Of a stretch of DNA of 64,000 bases, positions 24,502 through 36,981 are shown in pieces (position 1 is the stretch's first letter; each line of letters opens with the position of its first letter). A model generated the notes under the pieces. That model was not told the DNA's origin and made no database searches. It saw only the letters and a program-made list of their open reading frames with translations. The DNA is from Chamaecrista fasciculata (Eukaryota; Streptophyta; Magnoliopsida; Fabales; Fabaceae), in contig QANZ01055971.1 of assembly GCA_003254925.1 (NCBI GenBank), forward strand, positions 95,036-159,035. Reading direction: 5' to 3'. Both the position numbers and the translations under genes were made by a program.

Positions 24502-25395
24502 TAAATAAATACTCATTGTCTTAATTAACCGATAAGAATGGGAAAAGTTAAAAAAAGTAGCATGGTTTATTTTGGAACCAGCAAATGAAGCTAAATTTTA
24601 ATTTATTTTTAAGCCCGTAATATATAAAAAACTAAAAAGATTAACATTAGTGACCATATCTAGATTTATAAAAAAGAAAAAAATATTTTTACTCCAAAAG
24701 AGAATACACTGAATCTTTTTGTTGTCAATTTGTGACAACTATTCTTGTTCAATTACATCATGCATACAGTACCCCCAAGCTTTTAATTATTGTGAGCTGG
24801 CTATATAAATTATAAATACATTTATGAAATTTAAACTGTTATTCAATTTATTGAAAAGTAACAAACATATGCCTATGGTTGAGGTTGATGATCATAATTT
24901 TCTATGTGAAAACAACACAAGCACACAACACAACAAATCAAGACTGTCTGTACCCATTGCTACGAAACAAAAAGAGCTAATTAATTAAACTTAACAAATA
25001 ATAGACCTGTTATTAATATATGTTTTTTTTACACATGTTATTAATATATGTTAGTTCTTACGGGTTATTATTAATTTTTTTTAATGAATATCACAATATA
25101 AAAACGAGTTGATTACATAATAACATCGATATTAAATAATTTAAATCGTCTTACTTATAATTTTCTTTTATTTAATTATATTTAAAATACTTATATATGT
25201 ATGAATTATGATTTTGTATTGTTATAATTAGTATATCAATTATGTAATATTATAAATGTTGCACAGTACGTAATTTTATTTTATATCACATTATATTTAA
25301 TAGAACAAACATATAATCGTTCTTAATGAACAATTTGTTTCTCAATCTAAAAATTTAGTTTATATTATTTAATTTTAAGGATTATTTTTGCCATT
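24502..25395. other. AT-rich spacer
   Basis: AT-rich DNA without coding signal. A short direct repeat of TTATTAATATATG occurs near 25012-25050. Confidence 0.4.
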
Positions 25396-25519
25396 GTAAA
25401 AATTACATATTGACCCCAAATTTTTTTTAAAGTTTTCATTTTAGTCCCTACATAATATGTATCCAGGGACCTATTTGTACTTTTTTGAAAATTTTTTGGG
25501 GTCAATATGTAATTTTTGC
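25396..25519. repeat. Small foldback element
   Basis: GTAAAAATTACATATTGACC at 25396 is the inverse of the sequence ending at 25519. A related copy is recognisable near 41940-42100. Confidence 0.65.
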
Positions 25520-25933
25520 AAAATTTGTTATGGTTAAAATTACAAAATAGCTCCAAAGGGTACCAAAGTGTTAATGGAGAATACCACTGGGTGTTAAAGT
25601 GAAATAGGGTCAAATCATAGAGTACCAAAGTATAATTTACCCCTTTAAATATTAAGATTGGGTTGGCAAAAGCTAATCCATATAATTAGGAAAGGAAAGG
25701 AATTACTGTAGAAGATAGTGAGAATCCATACAAATTAAAAAAGAAAAATATAACAAAAACCACCTAATTGGAAATGAGTGCATGTGGATGTGAGTGGTGT
25801 TAGTTAAAATTAATGATGATAGAGTAAAGAAGACAAGAACACCGTATAGCCTTAATGATATATGTGTCACAATTCACACAGTATGTGCCAGTGTGTCACA
25901 CACTGTGAAGTCGTCATGGGTCATCCCTTTGCC

Positions 25934-25940
25934 TATAAAA
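25934..25940 (+). promoter_or_regulatory. TATA box of the GH5 gene
   Basis: TATAAAA lies 88 bp before the chosen ATG at 26028, which leaves a leader of about 60 nt. Confidence 0.6.
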
Positions 25941-26027
25941 ACAATATATATAGAGTCACGGACTCATATTGTATTTCTCAATCGGCTAGCACCAACTTTA
26001 TTCACCAAAGCATCAATAATATTCAAA

Positions 26028-29000
26028 ATGGCTAAGTTTGTTCTTTGGTTCTGGTTAGCCATGGTGTTAGCCATAGTGGTGGTTGGTGAGATCAGTGTGG
26101 CTGTGGGTTCACCATTGTATACCGAATCACGTTGGGTGGTGAACGAGCATGGTTCGAGGGTGAAGCTAGCTTGTGTGAACTGGGTGTCTCATTTGGACGC
26201 TGTGGTGGCTGAAGGCTTAAGCAAGCAGCCTCTGAAAGTGATAGCCAAGAAAATCAAGAGCATGGGTTTCAACTGCGTGAGGCTCACTTGGCCACTTTAT
26301 TTACTCACTAATAACTCTTTTGCTTCTCTCACTGTGAGACAGTCATTTCAGAGTCTTGGCCTCAACGATTCCATTGTAGGCATTCAAGCCAAAAACGCTC
26401 ACATCATCGACCTTCCCCTCATCCAAGCGTTCCAGGTAATTAATTCCAGGTCAAAATCTCATTATAGGTAGTCCTAAATTATAGGAGTATTAATTAACAG
26501 TAGTCTGTACTCTGATGAGATGCATGCATTAAATATATGTTTGACTAATATATATATAAAGAATATGGGAAATTACACTTTGTTCTTAGATTGTTTTCAC
26601 TTTGATATCTTATTTTTTCGAAAGTGACACTTTGGTATCTTATTTTTTGCATTGTTAATATTTTGGTACCTTGTTGTTTCAAAAGTGACATTTTGGTACA
26701 CTGTTTTTGACATCGTTAACACTTTGGTACTATGAAAAAGATAGAATAGGTCGTGAAATAAGAGGGTACCAAAGTCTCAGTGGTACAAAAAATAGGGTAC
26801 CAAAATGTCACTTTTGAAAGAATAAGGTACCAAAGTGTTATTTTCGAAAGAACAGGAAACTAAAGTAAAATGGTCCATAGAACAAAGTACTAAAGTGTCA
26901 TTCTCGAAAGAACAGGGAACTAAAGTAAAATTAATCTACAGAACAAAGTACCAAAATGAGTGTAGAAAATATAAGGAGAAATAATGAATACAGGAAGTGG
27001 TGAAGGGGATAGGGGATGAGGAAGTGATGGTGATATTGGACAACCACGTGACTCGTCCAGGGTGGTGCTGCAGCAACAGCGATGGGAATGGGTTCTTTGG
27101 GGATGAGTATTTCAAGCCAGAGGAGTGGGTTCAAGGGCTCACCATAATGGCTAGCCTTTTCCGAGGAGTGTCCAATGTGGTTGGCATGAGCTTGAGGAAT
27201 GAGCTCAGAGGACCTAACCAGAATGTCGACCTTTGGTACAAGTATGTAATATATCTTCATTTATTATATTTATTACTCCTGTCCACATCTACTATACTAT
27301 ACTACGTACGGTCCAAAACGTAAAACAAACTCTATTATTATTATTGTTATATTATTTTTAGAAATGACACTTATCAACCTCTGAGCTGTCGGTCGCTCTT
27401 GCCTTCCTTGTAAATTCCAAAAATGAGAGTGCCAAGAAAAAGTATATATATGAAACAAACATTATTGGGTTTTGTTTAGGAAACTTTTAGAGTTCACACG
27501 AGAAGTTGTAATTTGTACGTATATTCCTTAGTTGTAAAAATAAAAGGTCAAAGGTTCATTTTGGTCCTGAATGTATGCCCTAATGTTCATTTTGGTCCAT
27601 TATGTATCAAATATTCAAATTGGTCTTAAATGTTGACAAAATGATTCATTTTGGTCCTAAATATTGGTAAAATATTTCATTTTGGTCCCAAACTATTGAA
27701 TTTGGTCATATTTCTCTCGTGTCTCATTTCAATTTCAAAGTACTTGTTAAGAGGAACTCTTAGCTCTGAATTTGTCACATTCGAATTTGAAACGAGAGAG
27801 ATATAATTAACTTTGTTTGTTTGACCATAAAACGAAAGGTCTACTTTTAGGATCGATTTGACGTCATTTGCTGACGACCCCAACTAAATAGAGAAAATAC
27901 TCTTCGAGAACAATACGTAGCTCTAAACTCGTTATGTTTGAACTTGAAACAAGCCATATTCAATAGTTGGGACCAAAACGAAACATTTTGTAAATATTTA
28001 GGACCAATTTGAACATTTTGAAACATAATGAACCAAAATGAACATTAGACATACATTTAGGACCAAATTGACGCTTTAACCAAAATAAAAATAGAATAAG
28101 AAAATTCAACTTAATTATATAAGCTTATCATTTTCAAGCACTTTTTGAAATACTTGATTTCTTCTCTAAACTTATTACGAAACTCGATCTATATCAAGTA
28201 TCTACACTTTTTTATTGTACAACTTAATTAATTGATAGATTAAATGTTATAACTTAATTATTTTTAACTAAAAATCGGTAACAGAAATGTCATTTTAAAA
28301 GATTTAAAGACTAGAATAAAAACTGAAGTATATATAATTTGCTCTTAAAAATCTTAAAATTAAATATTAAGAATAAACTAACAATTTAAAACTTGAAATA
28401 TTACAGAACTAATAATTCTATTCTTAAAAAATTGAAATATACAATTAATCTTTAAAAGGTTAACTAAAATTATATACTATTTAATCTTTAGAAAAAATTA
28501 ATAAATATAATATTTTGATTTTTTAGAAATTAATTAAATTGTGTATTTTAATCTTTCAGAAACGAGATAATCTATTAAGGACCAAATTGATAGTTTACTC
28601 AAATATTAATGTATAAAATTCGAAATTAGATCCTCTAAACTTCTTTTACCATGCATTTCTTGTAAAGTTGAATAGAGAAACGAAGAATAAGAGAAAAAAT
28701 ATATGAGTCCTACCTATTGTTATTTGATGGGATCTATATTTTTTTTTTTGTATTTTTTTCTCGCATGATAAATGAATTCTATAAAATTCTACGTAAAAAG
28801 AAAATACTATATAAATGTATGATGAATGATACTAAATTATTACGGTGATGGAAAAACATGAACAAATTAGGTACATGGCGGAAGGAGCGGAGGCGGTGCA
28901 TAAGACGAATCCGGAAGTTCTGGTAATATTGTCGGGTCTGAATTTCGACACAGACTTATCATTCCTCAAAAACAGACCCCTCAATCTTACATTTCAACGA

Positions 29001-30677
29001 AAGCAAGTGTACGAGGCTCACTGGTACAGTTTCAGTGACGGCGGCGACAAATGGGTTTCCGGCAACCTCAACCAAGTATGTGCTCAAGTGTCCAATAACG
29101 TTATAGGGAGGTGGGGTTACTTGTTAGACCAAGGATTCCCATTGTTCTTGAGTGAATTTGGGATGGATTTAAGAGACACCAATCTTAATGATGTTCGTTA
29201 CTTCCATTGTTTCATGGCCATGGCTGCTAATCTTGACTTTGATTGGTCACTGTGGTCTCTTGTTGCTAGTTATTACATTAGAGAAGGAGTGGTGGGGATG
29301 ATTGAGTACTTTGGAGTTCTTGATGATGATTGGGATCAACTCAGGAATCCTGTTTTTTCAAACAGAATCTCTGTTCTTCAATCTCCTTTTACAGGTAACA
29401 TAACAATATAACATTATTATTCAACTTAATCATTCATTTTTTAAAAAGAGTAACTTAATTAATGATATATGTGTTTTAAGTATGACACATTATATATGTT
29501 AGTCTTACGTTAGGTTCTGTTTCGAAAGATGTGATCGATTATTCATTTCACAATTCAGTTGTTTTGTTAAAATATTAGGGGTATGAAAAATTGCAATTTA
29601 GAGATTGAGGTTTGTTCTGTTAGCAGAAAAGGACCCTCGGTCCAAAATTTAACGAAAACTTGAGCTAAAATATCATTTTAAGACCCTAACTATTAATTTT
29701 CTATGCATTTGACTCCTTATTTCTACGAGGGAGGGATTTTGATGCAAAAACAGAAGATTTTCGTGGACTTTGACTCTGGCTATTGATTTTTTTTTATTTG
29801 ACAGAATTTGAGGGGTCAAATGCATAAATAATTAATAATTAGGGTCTTAAAATGGTATTTTAGCCCATATATCTGTTAAATTTAAATTTTCGACGGAGGG
29901 CCATTTTCTGCTAACAGAGCAAATTTTAGTCCCTAAATTAATAATAATTAAGGTCTTAAAATGGTATTTTAGCCCATAAGGTGACTTGGATATAAGTGTA
30001 ACATTGAACAGAGTTTTGTTTGTGAAGAACTAAATTGATGATAATAATCTTTGAAGGACTAAAATGAAAATCACTCTATCTGTCAAGGATTAAAATATAC
30101 TTTTTTTTTCTTTGTTAAAGCTCATCATTAACATAACATACTTGATCTGCAATCTGCATTATCAATTGAGTCACAACTTATGTGAAGTCTGAATCACTCT
30201 TTATATATATATCAAAATATAGAAGTATTCAATGATGGATGAATCTATTTTACAGGGCCTGGTGTGGGAGGAGGTAATCCACATGAAGTGATTTTCCATC
30301 CATTGACAGGTCTATGCGTTTCAAGTAAGTCAAGTCATCATGGACCATTGACATTGAGACCATGCTCTACATCTTATGGTTGGACTTACACAGACCAAGA
30401 GACAATAATTGTGTCAACAAAAGAGGGAAATTTGTGCTTGCAAGCACCACAAGAAGTGGGGAAGCTAGTCACACTCTCAAATCAATGCTCATCAAAATGG
30501 GAAATGATCTCAGATACTAAGATGCACATCTCATCTAAACTTGGTGACAATTCCACTGTTTGTTTAGATGTGGATTCTAATAACACCATTGTTGCTAATG
30601 CTTGCAAATGCTTGAGCACAGATGCCTCATGTGATCCTACTAGCCAATGGTTCAAATTCGTTGACAGCACAAATTAA
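26028..30677 (+). CDS. Secreted GH5 family glycosidase with C-terminal beta-trefoil-like domain, 533 aa
   Basis: Exons are 26028-26435, 26994-27241, 28871-29394 and 30256-30677, totalling 534 codons. A signal peptide covers about residues 1-28 (hydrophobic FVLWFWLAMVLAIVVV). The GH5 barrel follows: the acid/base Glu206 lies in SLRNELRG and the nucleophile Glu314 in FLSEFGMD. An HWYSF motif precedes the nucleophile, as in clan GH-A. Residues about 395-533 resemble a ricin-B-like beta-trefoil (LCLQAP, VCLDVD and SQWFKF repeats), a known companion of plant GH5 enzymes annotated as glycosyl hydrolase family 5 or cellulase. Substrate is uncertain; cell-wall beta-glucan or mannan is an inference. 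All three introns contain foldback repeats. The GH5 call is firm, the substrate is not. Confidence 0.92.
26575..26965. repeat. Foldback element in GH5 intron 1
   Basis: The left part carries repeated CACTTTGGTA and TATCTTATTTTTTCGAAAG units; the right part carries their inverse (TACCAAAGTG, CGAAAGAACAGG). Arms consist of several imperfect tandem units of about 60 bp. Confidence 0.65.
27544..28083. repeat. Foldback element (family C, about 540 bp) in GH5 intron 2
   Basis: The left GGTCAAAGGTTCATTTTGGT with its following 120 bp is inverted at the right end (GACGCTTTAACC). The centre retains AATTTGAAACGAGAGAGATAT. Related arms occur at 55880-56280, 56695-57000 and 60000-60490. Confidence 0.8.
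29570..29990. repeat. Foldback element in GH5 intron 3
   Basis: Both halves share the TTAAAATGGTATTTTAGCCC and GGTCTTAAAATGG segments, in direct and inverse orientation. It is probably a decayed foldback with a duplicated right arm. Confidence 0.5.
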
Positions 30678-30983
30678 AGCAATCTGCTAGAACTTCACAT
30701 TTAGCATTACCTATACCCACAACAAGTGATTTTGTTTAGAAATCACACTCTTTTGTCACTCACTTTTCATGCACCAATGATCAACCCCACATGCTCTCGA
30801 CTAGCTTCCTCTAGCAGTAGAAGTGGAGGCCTGACCTGAACATGTATATGAAATTGTTAACAAAAATTCAAATAATAATAGTATTATATGTTTGATCCTT
30901 TTCAACAAACGAGACTTTTTATTTTAAAATTTGAACAAAATTTCAATATAACTTAAAGTATGTAAAATTTTATAGTTGAAGAG

Positions 30984-32828
30984 CTAACCTGAACTAGAGT
31001 TAAATTTCTGAGCAGACAGCAATGTTTCCAAAACTTTGCTCATTACGGGTCGTTTACTGGACGTAGCAGCAAGACAATCTGAAGCTAATTGAGCTACAAT
31101 GAATGCAGCTTCCAAGGGATATGAGGGCAACTTACTATCCATAATTCCCTTCAGAGATTTTTTTTCTTTCAGACAAGGTTGGAACTTTTCTAATAAATTA
31201 TATTGACGGTTTCGATCTAGTACACGTTTTCCAGTGAGTATTTCAACCAAAACAACTCCAAATGCATACACATCACTGTTCATGTATACATGTCCTGCAA
31301 CAAAACAACTCTAAAATTTATAAACTTATCAACCAAAATGAAGAAACCAAAGAAAGTATAAAATTACCTGTCATTATATATATTCATAACCCCATGTGCC
31401 CAATACCCTTGTATTCACATTAGACCACTGACTTTCCGCAGGGCCCAATTCTTTCAACCCAAAGTCTGAAAGCTTTGCATTGTAGGACTGAAAACAACCA
31501 TAAAATTGAATGCACTTAAAATGTAACATTAGACTATTTATCGTTCTTTCTTTTAAAATGTAACATTAGTTCATCCCTTTATCAAAACTTGCACACTAAT
31601 TATAGTGATGAAAAAGGAGTTACTTAAAAGAATTAAAGGAGGACTTTATGAGAAGAGGGATTAATTTCATGTTTAATATAGAACTCACCTCATCAAGCAA
31701 TATACTAGATGACTTTAAATCATGAAAAAGTATTCTATCATGATTCTCATGACGTGTGTGTAAGAACACCATACCACAAGCTGCTCCAATTGCAATATTA
31801 AGTCTAGCCTCCCAAAGAAGTGGTCGAATCTCTGAACCCCCTACAATAGTAGTAAAAATAATGTCATTTATAGACTTTAATCATTAAAATGACTTGCGTT
31901 TTAACTTAATTATTTAATTGAGCTAAATCAAGTAATGATATTTTTTTAAGAACTCACTTCCATATAGATGATTATCCAAGCTTCCCCTCTGCACGAATTC
32001 ATAGACTAGAAATAGTTCTGGTCCCTCCCAACATGATCCCAATAACTTAACAAGGTTGGGATGAGAAAGTCTTTCCAAAACATTTACTTTTGTCTGCAAC
32101 ACATGAAACACTTCTAAATAACGATAAACAAAACAAATAAATTGAGATCACAATTATATATAGTGTAATGGTTGATAAGAAAATGACAATAAAGCAAACT
32201 GAACTAGTGGAATAATTATCAACCAATTTTTAACTTGTTATTCATGTATTTATCTACATGTTTTGAACTTATTCGAAGTAGTGTATCTTTATTTTACAGG
32301 TAAAAAAAGTTAAACCTTATTGTTCCTTGGAAATACAGAAAGATTTTTAAACACAACAATTCTAAAGGTCAGTTTGGATACCTGCCACTCTTGAAAGCCT
32401 TGCGTCTCATACTTCAATTTTTTGATAGCCACAGGGCCCTCTTCAAGGAAACCCTTGAAGACTTTACCAAAACTTCCCTCTCCAATAACTTTATCTTCTC
32501 TAAAATTTTTTGTTGCAACCTTTAATTCTGCAAAAGTGAATGTCCTAAAAGTAGGTAAAATTTTTCCATCATAAGTTGGGTTGCCAATACCTTCAAAAGC
32601 CGTAGGTTGGCTGGTGGTTTGAGAAGTATCTACTTGAAGTGAAAATAAACTTCTAATCAAGACTTCATTCTACCACAAAAATACAGGGAATTTCAAAGAT
32701 ATAAAGAAGATTTTTGAAGTAAAATCCATAAGAAATTAAATAGAGAAGAAGTTGAACTTGGAAAGAAAATGTAATTTTTTGTTTTTGCTACCTGCATTGT
32801 TAGCTAGAGAGCACCAATAGTTACCCAT
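30984..32828 (-). pseudogene. Receptor-like cytoplasmic kinase (RLCK VII-like), disrupted
   Basis: Exons are 32828-32792, 32632-32382, 32093-31958, 31840-31689, 31487-31368 and 31294-30984. The protein opens MGNYWC (myristoylation and palmitoylation context). It has a Gly loop (GEGSFGKVF), the VAIKKL lysine and the DFG. The alpha-C Glu position reads TKVN where relatives have TEVN, the catalytic loop is FHDLKSSS (no Arg, no Asn), and the segment before EYI lacks the AAP of the usual AAPEY. A +2 shift in a TATATATA run then gives TAA inside exon 5. A weak donor at GTTATG upstream could rejoin the frame but would remove the whole APE region. Intact relatives act in immune and growth signalling below receptor kinases. 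Either a pseudogene or a catalytically dead kinase. Confidence 0.75.
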
Positions 32829-33375
32829 TTGAATCAACCACCAAGATAGCAAAACAAAGCAACGGAGGAAAAAATTATAGAGACTTTAGATGGAGGTTTT
32901 GAGAAATCGCACAAGTATTGTGTGAAAAATGGAAACTAACTCAGAAGTAAGAGAAGAAGAGTATGATAAAAATCGATTAATTTTATTAATGAATAGAAAA
33001 GTCATTTATATACTCTTTAAATATGTTAATTGTTTGTCAACAAGTTAAAAAGTGATAGCCTGTGGACTGTGGAGAGAGACTTGCTTTGTAAAATAGAAGA
33101 TTATTAAATAGGGTAAATTACAAATTAAGTACATGTGGTTAGGCCAAATCTCACATCACTGCCGTGTGGTTTCAAAAGTTGCACTTTAGGTACCTGAGAT
33201 GTGCGTCGTTTAGCAATTAGAGTACATGTGTTTTTGTTCCGTTAATTTGAAGGGAAAATGCTGACGTGACGCAATCTTAGCCATCGATTTCTAATGTATC
33301 GTAACTGTCGATTTCTATTGCATCTTAACCATTGGTTTCTCTTGCATCTTAGTCCTTGGTTTCCACTCCAAGGTT

Positions 33376-33996
33376 AAAATCTCATTTTTGGTTCTCAAAC
33401 TATGGGGTAAGTTTCATTTTGGTCATAAAAGCTATTTTTTGTTTCATTTTTGTCCTTAAACTTTCACATTTTTTCCGTTTTGATCTTCAAAATGTGATTT
33501 TATCGAAATTTTCACCATTATTCTTAGTCATAAATTAGAAAAAAAAAATTAACCACAAATTTATCTCCCATTTGTAATTAAGAATGAAAATTTCTCTTCC
33601 CCTCTTTTTTAACTCACTTATTATTATGTATTTGAGTAGGGGTGAACAAAAACATAAAAAATATATAAAATAGATAAATGGGTTAAATAAAAAATGATTT
33701 TATTTTTTTAAAAAAATGAAGTAACCAAGTTTGGCTCGGCCAGGCCTGATGGCCCGCCTTTAGTCTAACCGGGTCGGGTCTCAAGTCCAGCCCGTGATTA
33801 CTCCTATATTTAAGAGAGAAATTATTCATCTTAATTATCTAGGTTCGAAATAGAAGCGTAAACCATATGAAATAACATTTTTGGGACGAAAAACGAAACA
33901 AATATGAAAGTTTGAGGACCAAAATGAAATAAAAAAATAGTTATAGGACCAAAGTGAAACTTATCCGATAGTTCGTGGACCAAAATTTGATTTTTC
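33376..33996. repeat. Foldback element nested in the Mutator-like element
   Basis: Arms of about 120 bp carry AAGTTTCATTTTGGTC and TTAAACTTTCACATTTTTTC on the left and their inverse on the right. It interrupts the host element and is itself interrupted by a hAT-like insertion. Confidence 0.75.
33637..33806. mobile_element. hAT-like MITE, innermost nested insertion
   Basis: Begins TAGGGGTGAAC and ends with the approximate inverse GATTACTCCTA. The flanks TATTTGAG (33629-33636) and TATTTAAG (33807-33814) match at 7 of 8, the hAT duplication size. The interior has CCGGGTCGGGTC-type GC-rich repeats like the clusters near 5 kb. Confidence 0.72.
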
Positions 33997-34348
33997 ACTG
34001 GCTCACGTGAACGCCACATCATCATTTTCCGTTAAAATTGACGGAATAAAACCACAGGTACCCTAATTGCTAAACGATACACATCTCAGGTACCTAAAGT
34101 GCAATTTTTCAAACCACACGACAGTGATGTGAGATTCGACTTAACCACATGTACTTAATTTGTAATTTACCCTCTTAAATAAGTTGGTGAAAATTAAAGA
34201 GGAGGTTGGTGATAGAAAAAGTATTGAGAAATTGTTTCATTTTAAATTTATTAAATATTATACATAATTTCAACTTTCGAGAGTCTTATAATAAAACGCT
34301 TTGAAGCAAATGATGGGTCTTAAGAGAAAATCTACTTTTTGTTGGTGA

Positions 34349-34757
34349 GTAAATGATTTAGTCTCTCAATTTTATACCATCATCAATCTTTTAATTCTTA
34401 AATTGTAGAAAAATATAAATCAGTCCTCGAATTTTACATCACTGTCAACTTTTTTGTTCAAGAATTATAGAAAAGTACGAATCAGTTCTTGAATTTTACA
34501 CCACCGTCAACCTTTTGGTCCTTAAGTTGGTTCGTATTTTCCTACAATAGGGACCAAAATATTGACGGTGACGTAAAATTCAAGGACCGATTCATGGTTT
34601 CCTACAATTCAGGGACCAAAAAGTTGACAGTGATGTAAAATTCTGGGACCAGTTCATATTTTCCTACAATTCGGAAACCAAAAGGTTGACTATGGTATAA
34701 AATTCAAGGACTGATTCATATTTTTCTACAATTCAAGGACTAAATCGTTAACTCAGA
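34349..34757. repeat. Foldback element with tandemly repeated arms
   Basis: Each arm is two to three imperfect copies of a unit of about 75 bp built on AAATTCAAGGAC and TTTCCTACAATTC; the other arm is its inverse. Outer ends are GAGTAAATGATTTAG and its complement, as in family B. Confidence 0.7.
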
Positions 34758-35344
34758 AACAATTCAGAGACCGAAAAGTAGGTTTCCTCTCTTGTTAAAG
34801 TATTGGTCTTATAATGGCATGAGACGAGTCTTGGCTACTGGCAAAATTTTGGGCCATTTTATATTTAGGTCCTTCTAACATGTGTCCTAAGGGCACATGT
34901 TAAGGTTTCTTTTGAATGGTTAAGTGAGTTTTCGAACATTAAAAATTATCTTTTAAATGAATTTTCGTAGATTTCAAGATATAAGATGCTCTACTAACCA
35001 ATGAAAAAAAACTTTAAAATGTGTCCAAAGGCCATGTTAGATAAATCCTTATATTTAATAGAAATATAATTAAAAACAAATATTTAATTCTTTAAAATAA
35101 AAAAAAATAAAAAAACAAATCTTCTAGCCTGTCCTCTTCCCTTCCCTTGTTTGAAGCAATCTGCAAGCCACAGCTACCACGACACAGGGATATCATTNGT
35201 AAATTAACAATTTGGTCTTTAAAAATTAAAAGATTAGTGAGTTCAACCTAAAATATTGAAATATACAATTTAGTTTTTAATAATCAAAACAATATATTTA
35301 TTAATACTTTTTTTTAGCTCACTAAAATATTTTATTACATAAAA
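34758..35344. other. AT-rich spacer
   Basis: AT-rich DNA with an ambiguous base at 35198. No coding signal. Confidence 0.4.
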
Positions 35345-35449
35345 GGGGGTAATCCCAAAAATTGGCCATGACATTGGGCTTTTGCTGGTTAGTTTCTGAA
35401 TTAGACTAGCGAAGATGAAGAGTCCTATAAGGGCCATGGATATGTCCAT
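35345..35449 (-). pseudogene. N-terminal fragment of a cytochrome P450 (CYP86-like)
   Basis: The minus-strand frame reads MDISMALIGLFIFASLIQKL, followed by TSKSPMSWPIFGITP. This matches the membrane anchor and proline-rich hinge of CYP86-type fatty-acid omega-hydroxylases. The homology then stops, and no heme-binding or other P450 segment follows. It is a small relic. Confidence 0.5.
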
Positions 35450-36646
35450 GATTGTACTATGAATGTGGGCACAAAACCACTTTAGTGGGTACAGATTACA
35501 GAACAAGCTCTCTTCAATCAAAATTCCAACAAAAGGGTTATTTGTACAAAATCGAAAATTCAAGGGTTTTTTTGCTCAATGACTAAATTTTTGGGGGATG
35601 TTTTATGCATTATAACTAAAATATTTTGAATGTCAAACTTTCTGACTAGTGACAGCAAATACTTTCAAAACAAAAATGAAGTCCAGAATCAAACTGATAT
35701 GTAGGCAAATAAGAACAAACAAGACGTAGTATGAAAATTGTGTTTACTTAATCCCTCATTTACTGTCAGAGAAAAAGAAGAGTTTGACAAGTCATAAATT
35801 CCCTGGGAATGTGACTGATTGGCTATAACAGCCGATAAGCTATGCAAAGTTGCTAATACTACTTTTTCAAACATGGTAGACAATAACACTAAGATTGCTT
35901 TAATTTCCTGTGATTAGCAGCAGATTTCAAGAAATTAACCTAAGAAGAAGACCAACTAATTTAGATAGAAAAAAGTGGATGATGATGAGTATAAACTTTG
36001 GATAGTGACAATGAAACAACTGGTTGACATGTTGGTGTTGCTGTCATACTTTATCTCAACTGTCTAATTCTACATATATGTTGTGCATTAGTCCTTGCCT
36101 TTGTTTGTCCTTAATGGACTACAGTTATTTCAAGGAACTAAGAATAATCACGTTTCACAATTTATCATGTAGTAGTCTAAGGAAAAAAGAAAGTCTGTAG
36201 GATCACACTTTCTTACCGACAAATCTTTCCAGGCTGAACATCATAATAAGCTTCATGGTAATTCTTGAAATCCCATAATTAGTCTAAATAAGAAAGTTAA
36301 CGTAGTGGCAAAAGATCTTTTGTTCTGATAACTTCAGATCTAGAGTAATATTGCCTATAAAAAAACTTTTAAGAAGAAAAAACAGATTTTAAATAGCTAA
36401 GGAAGATTTTGTGACTAAAAAGATTTTGTTCTCATTCAACAAGTACCTTCCTTTCTTAGTAAAAAAGAACCCCATGCATGGATATGAAATTGTGAATCCC
36501 ACATTTTTCGCCTTGCCTAAGGCACACTATATACAGGGAGATTCTGTAATAGAATGTTTTATGTACAGTACATGAACTGTAAAAGTTCTTTATTTGGAGT
36601 CTTTTTTACATTTCAGGGGTTAGTGTATGATTCTACTTTTAGTCCT
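35450..36646. other. Intergenic region upstream of the SEO gene
   Basis: No supported gene. A 66-codon minus-strand frame near 35689-35889 has no recognisable family. Confidence 0.35.
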
Positions 36647-36981
36647 GAGTAAATTAATAATTTGATCCCAAAAGATGATATATTTTTCAATTTAGTCCCT
36701 TAGAGATAAAATTATAAGATTTAGTCCTTGAAAGACGCAATTACAATCAATTTGACCCTTTTGTGGAAGTTACTAAATACTAATTGAAATTTATTGACAA
36801 ATTTAATGTGGTTCTAGATTTTGTTGACATTGCACTTAACAATGATGTTATTATATCATATTTGCCATTAAATTTAAATTAATATTTTAATGAAAGGACC
36901 AAATTTAAATTTTATGATTTCATCTTTTAGAGACTAAATTGAGAAATTTATCTTTTCAGGGACCATATCATTAATTTACTC
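36647..36981. repeat. MITE (family B), fuller copy
   Basis: GAGTAAATTAATAATTTG at the left is inverted at the right (ATTAATTTACTC). The interior closely matches the copy at 12753-12929, including GGTTCTAGATTTTGTT-like and GCACTTAACAATG segments. Confidence 0.75.

Larger units (their letters stand above)
33111..34172. mobile_element. Mutator-like foldback element with 9-bp duplication
   Basis: Ends GGGTAAATTAC and GTAATTTACCC open terminal inverted repeats of about 120 bp (they include the AGGTACCTGAGATGTG segment). The flanks TATTAAATA (33102-33110) and TCTTAAATA (34173-34181) match at 8 of 9 positions, as expected for Mutator-type insertion. It contains two further nested elements. Confidence 0.82.
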
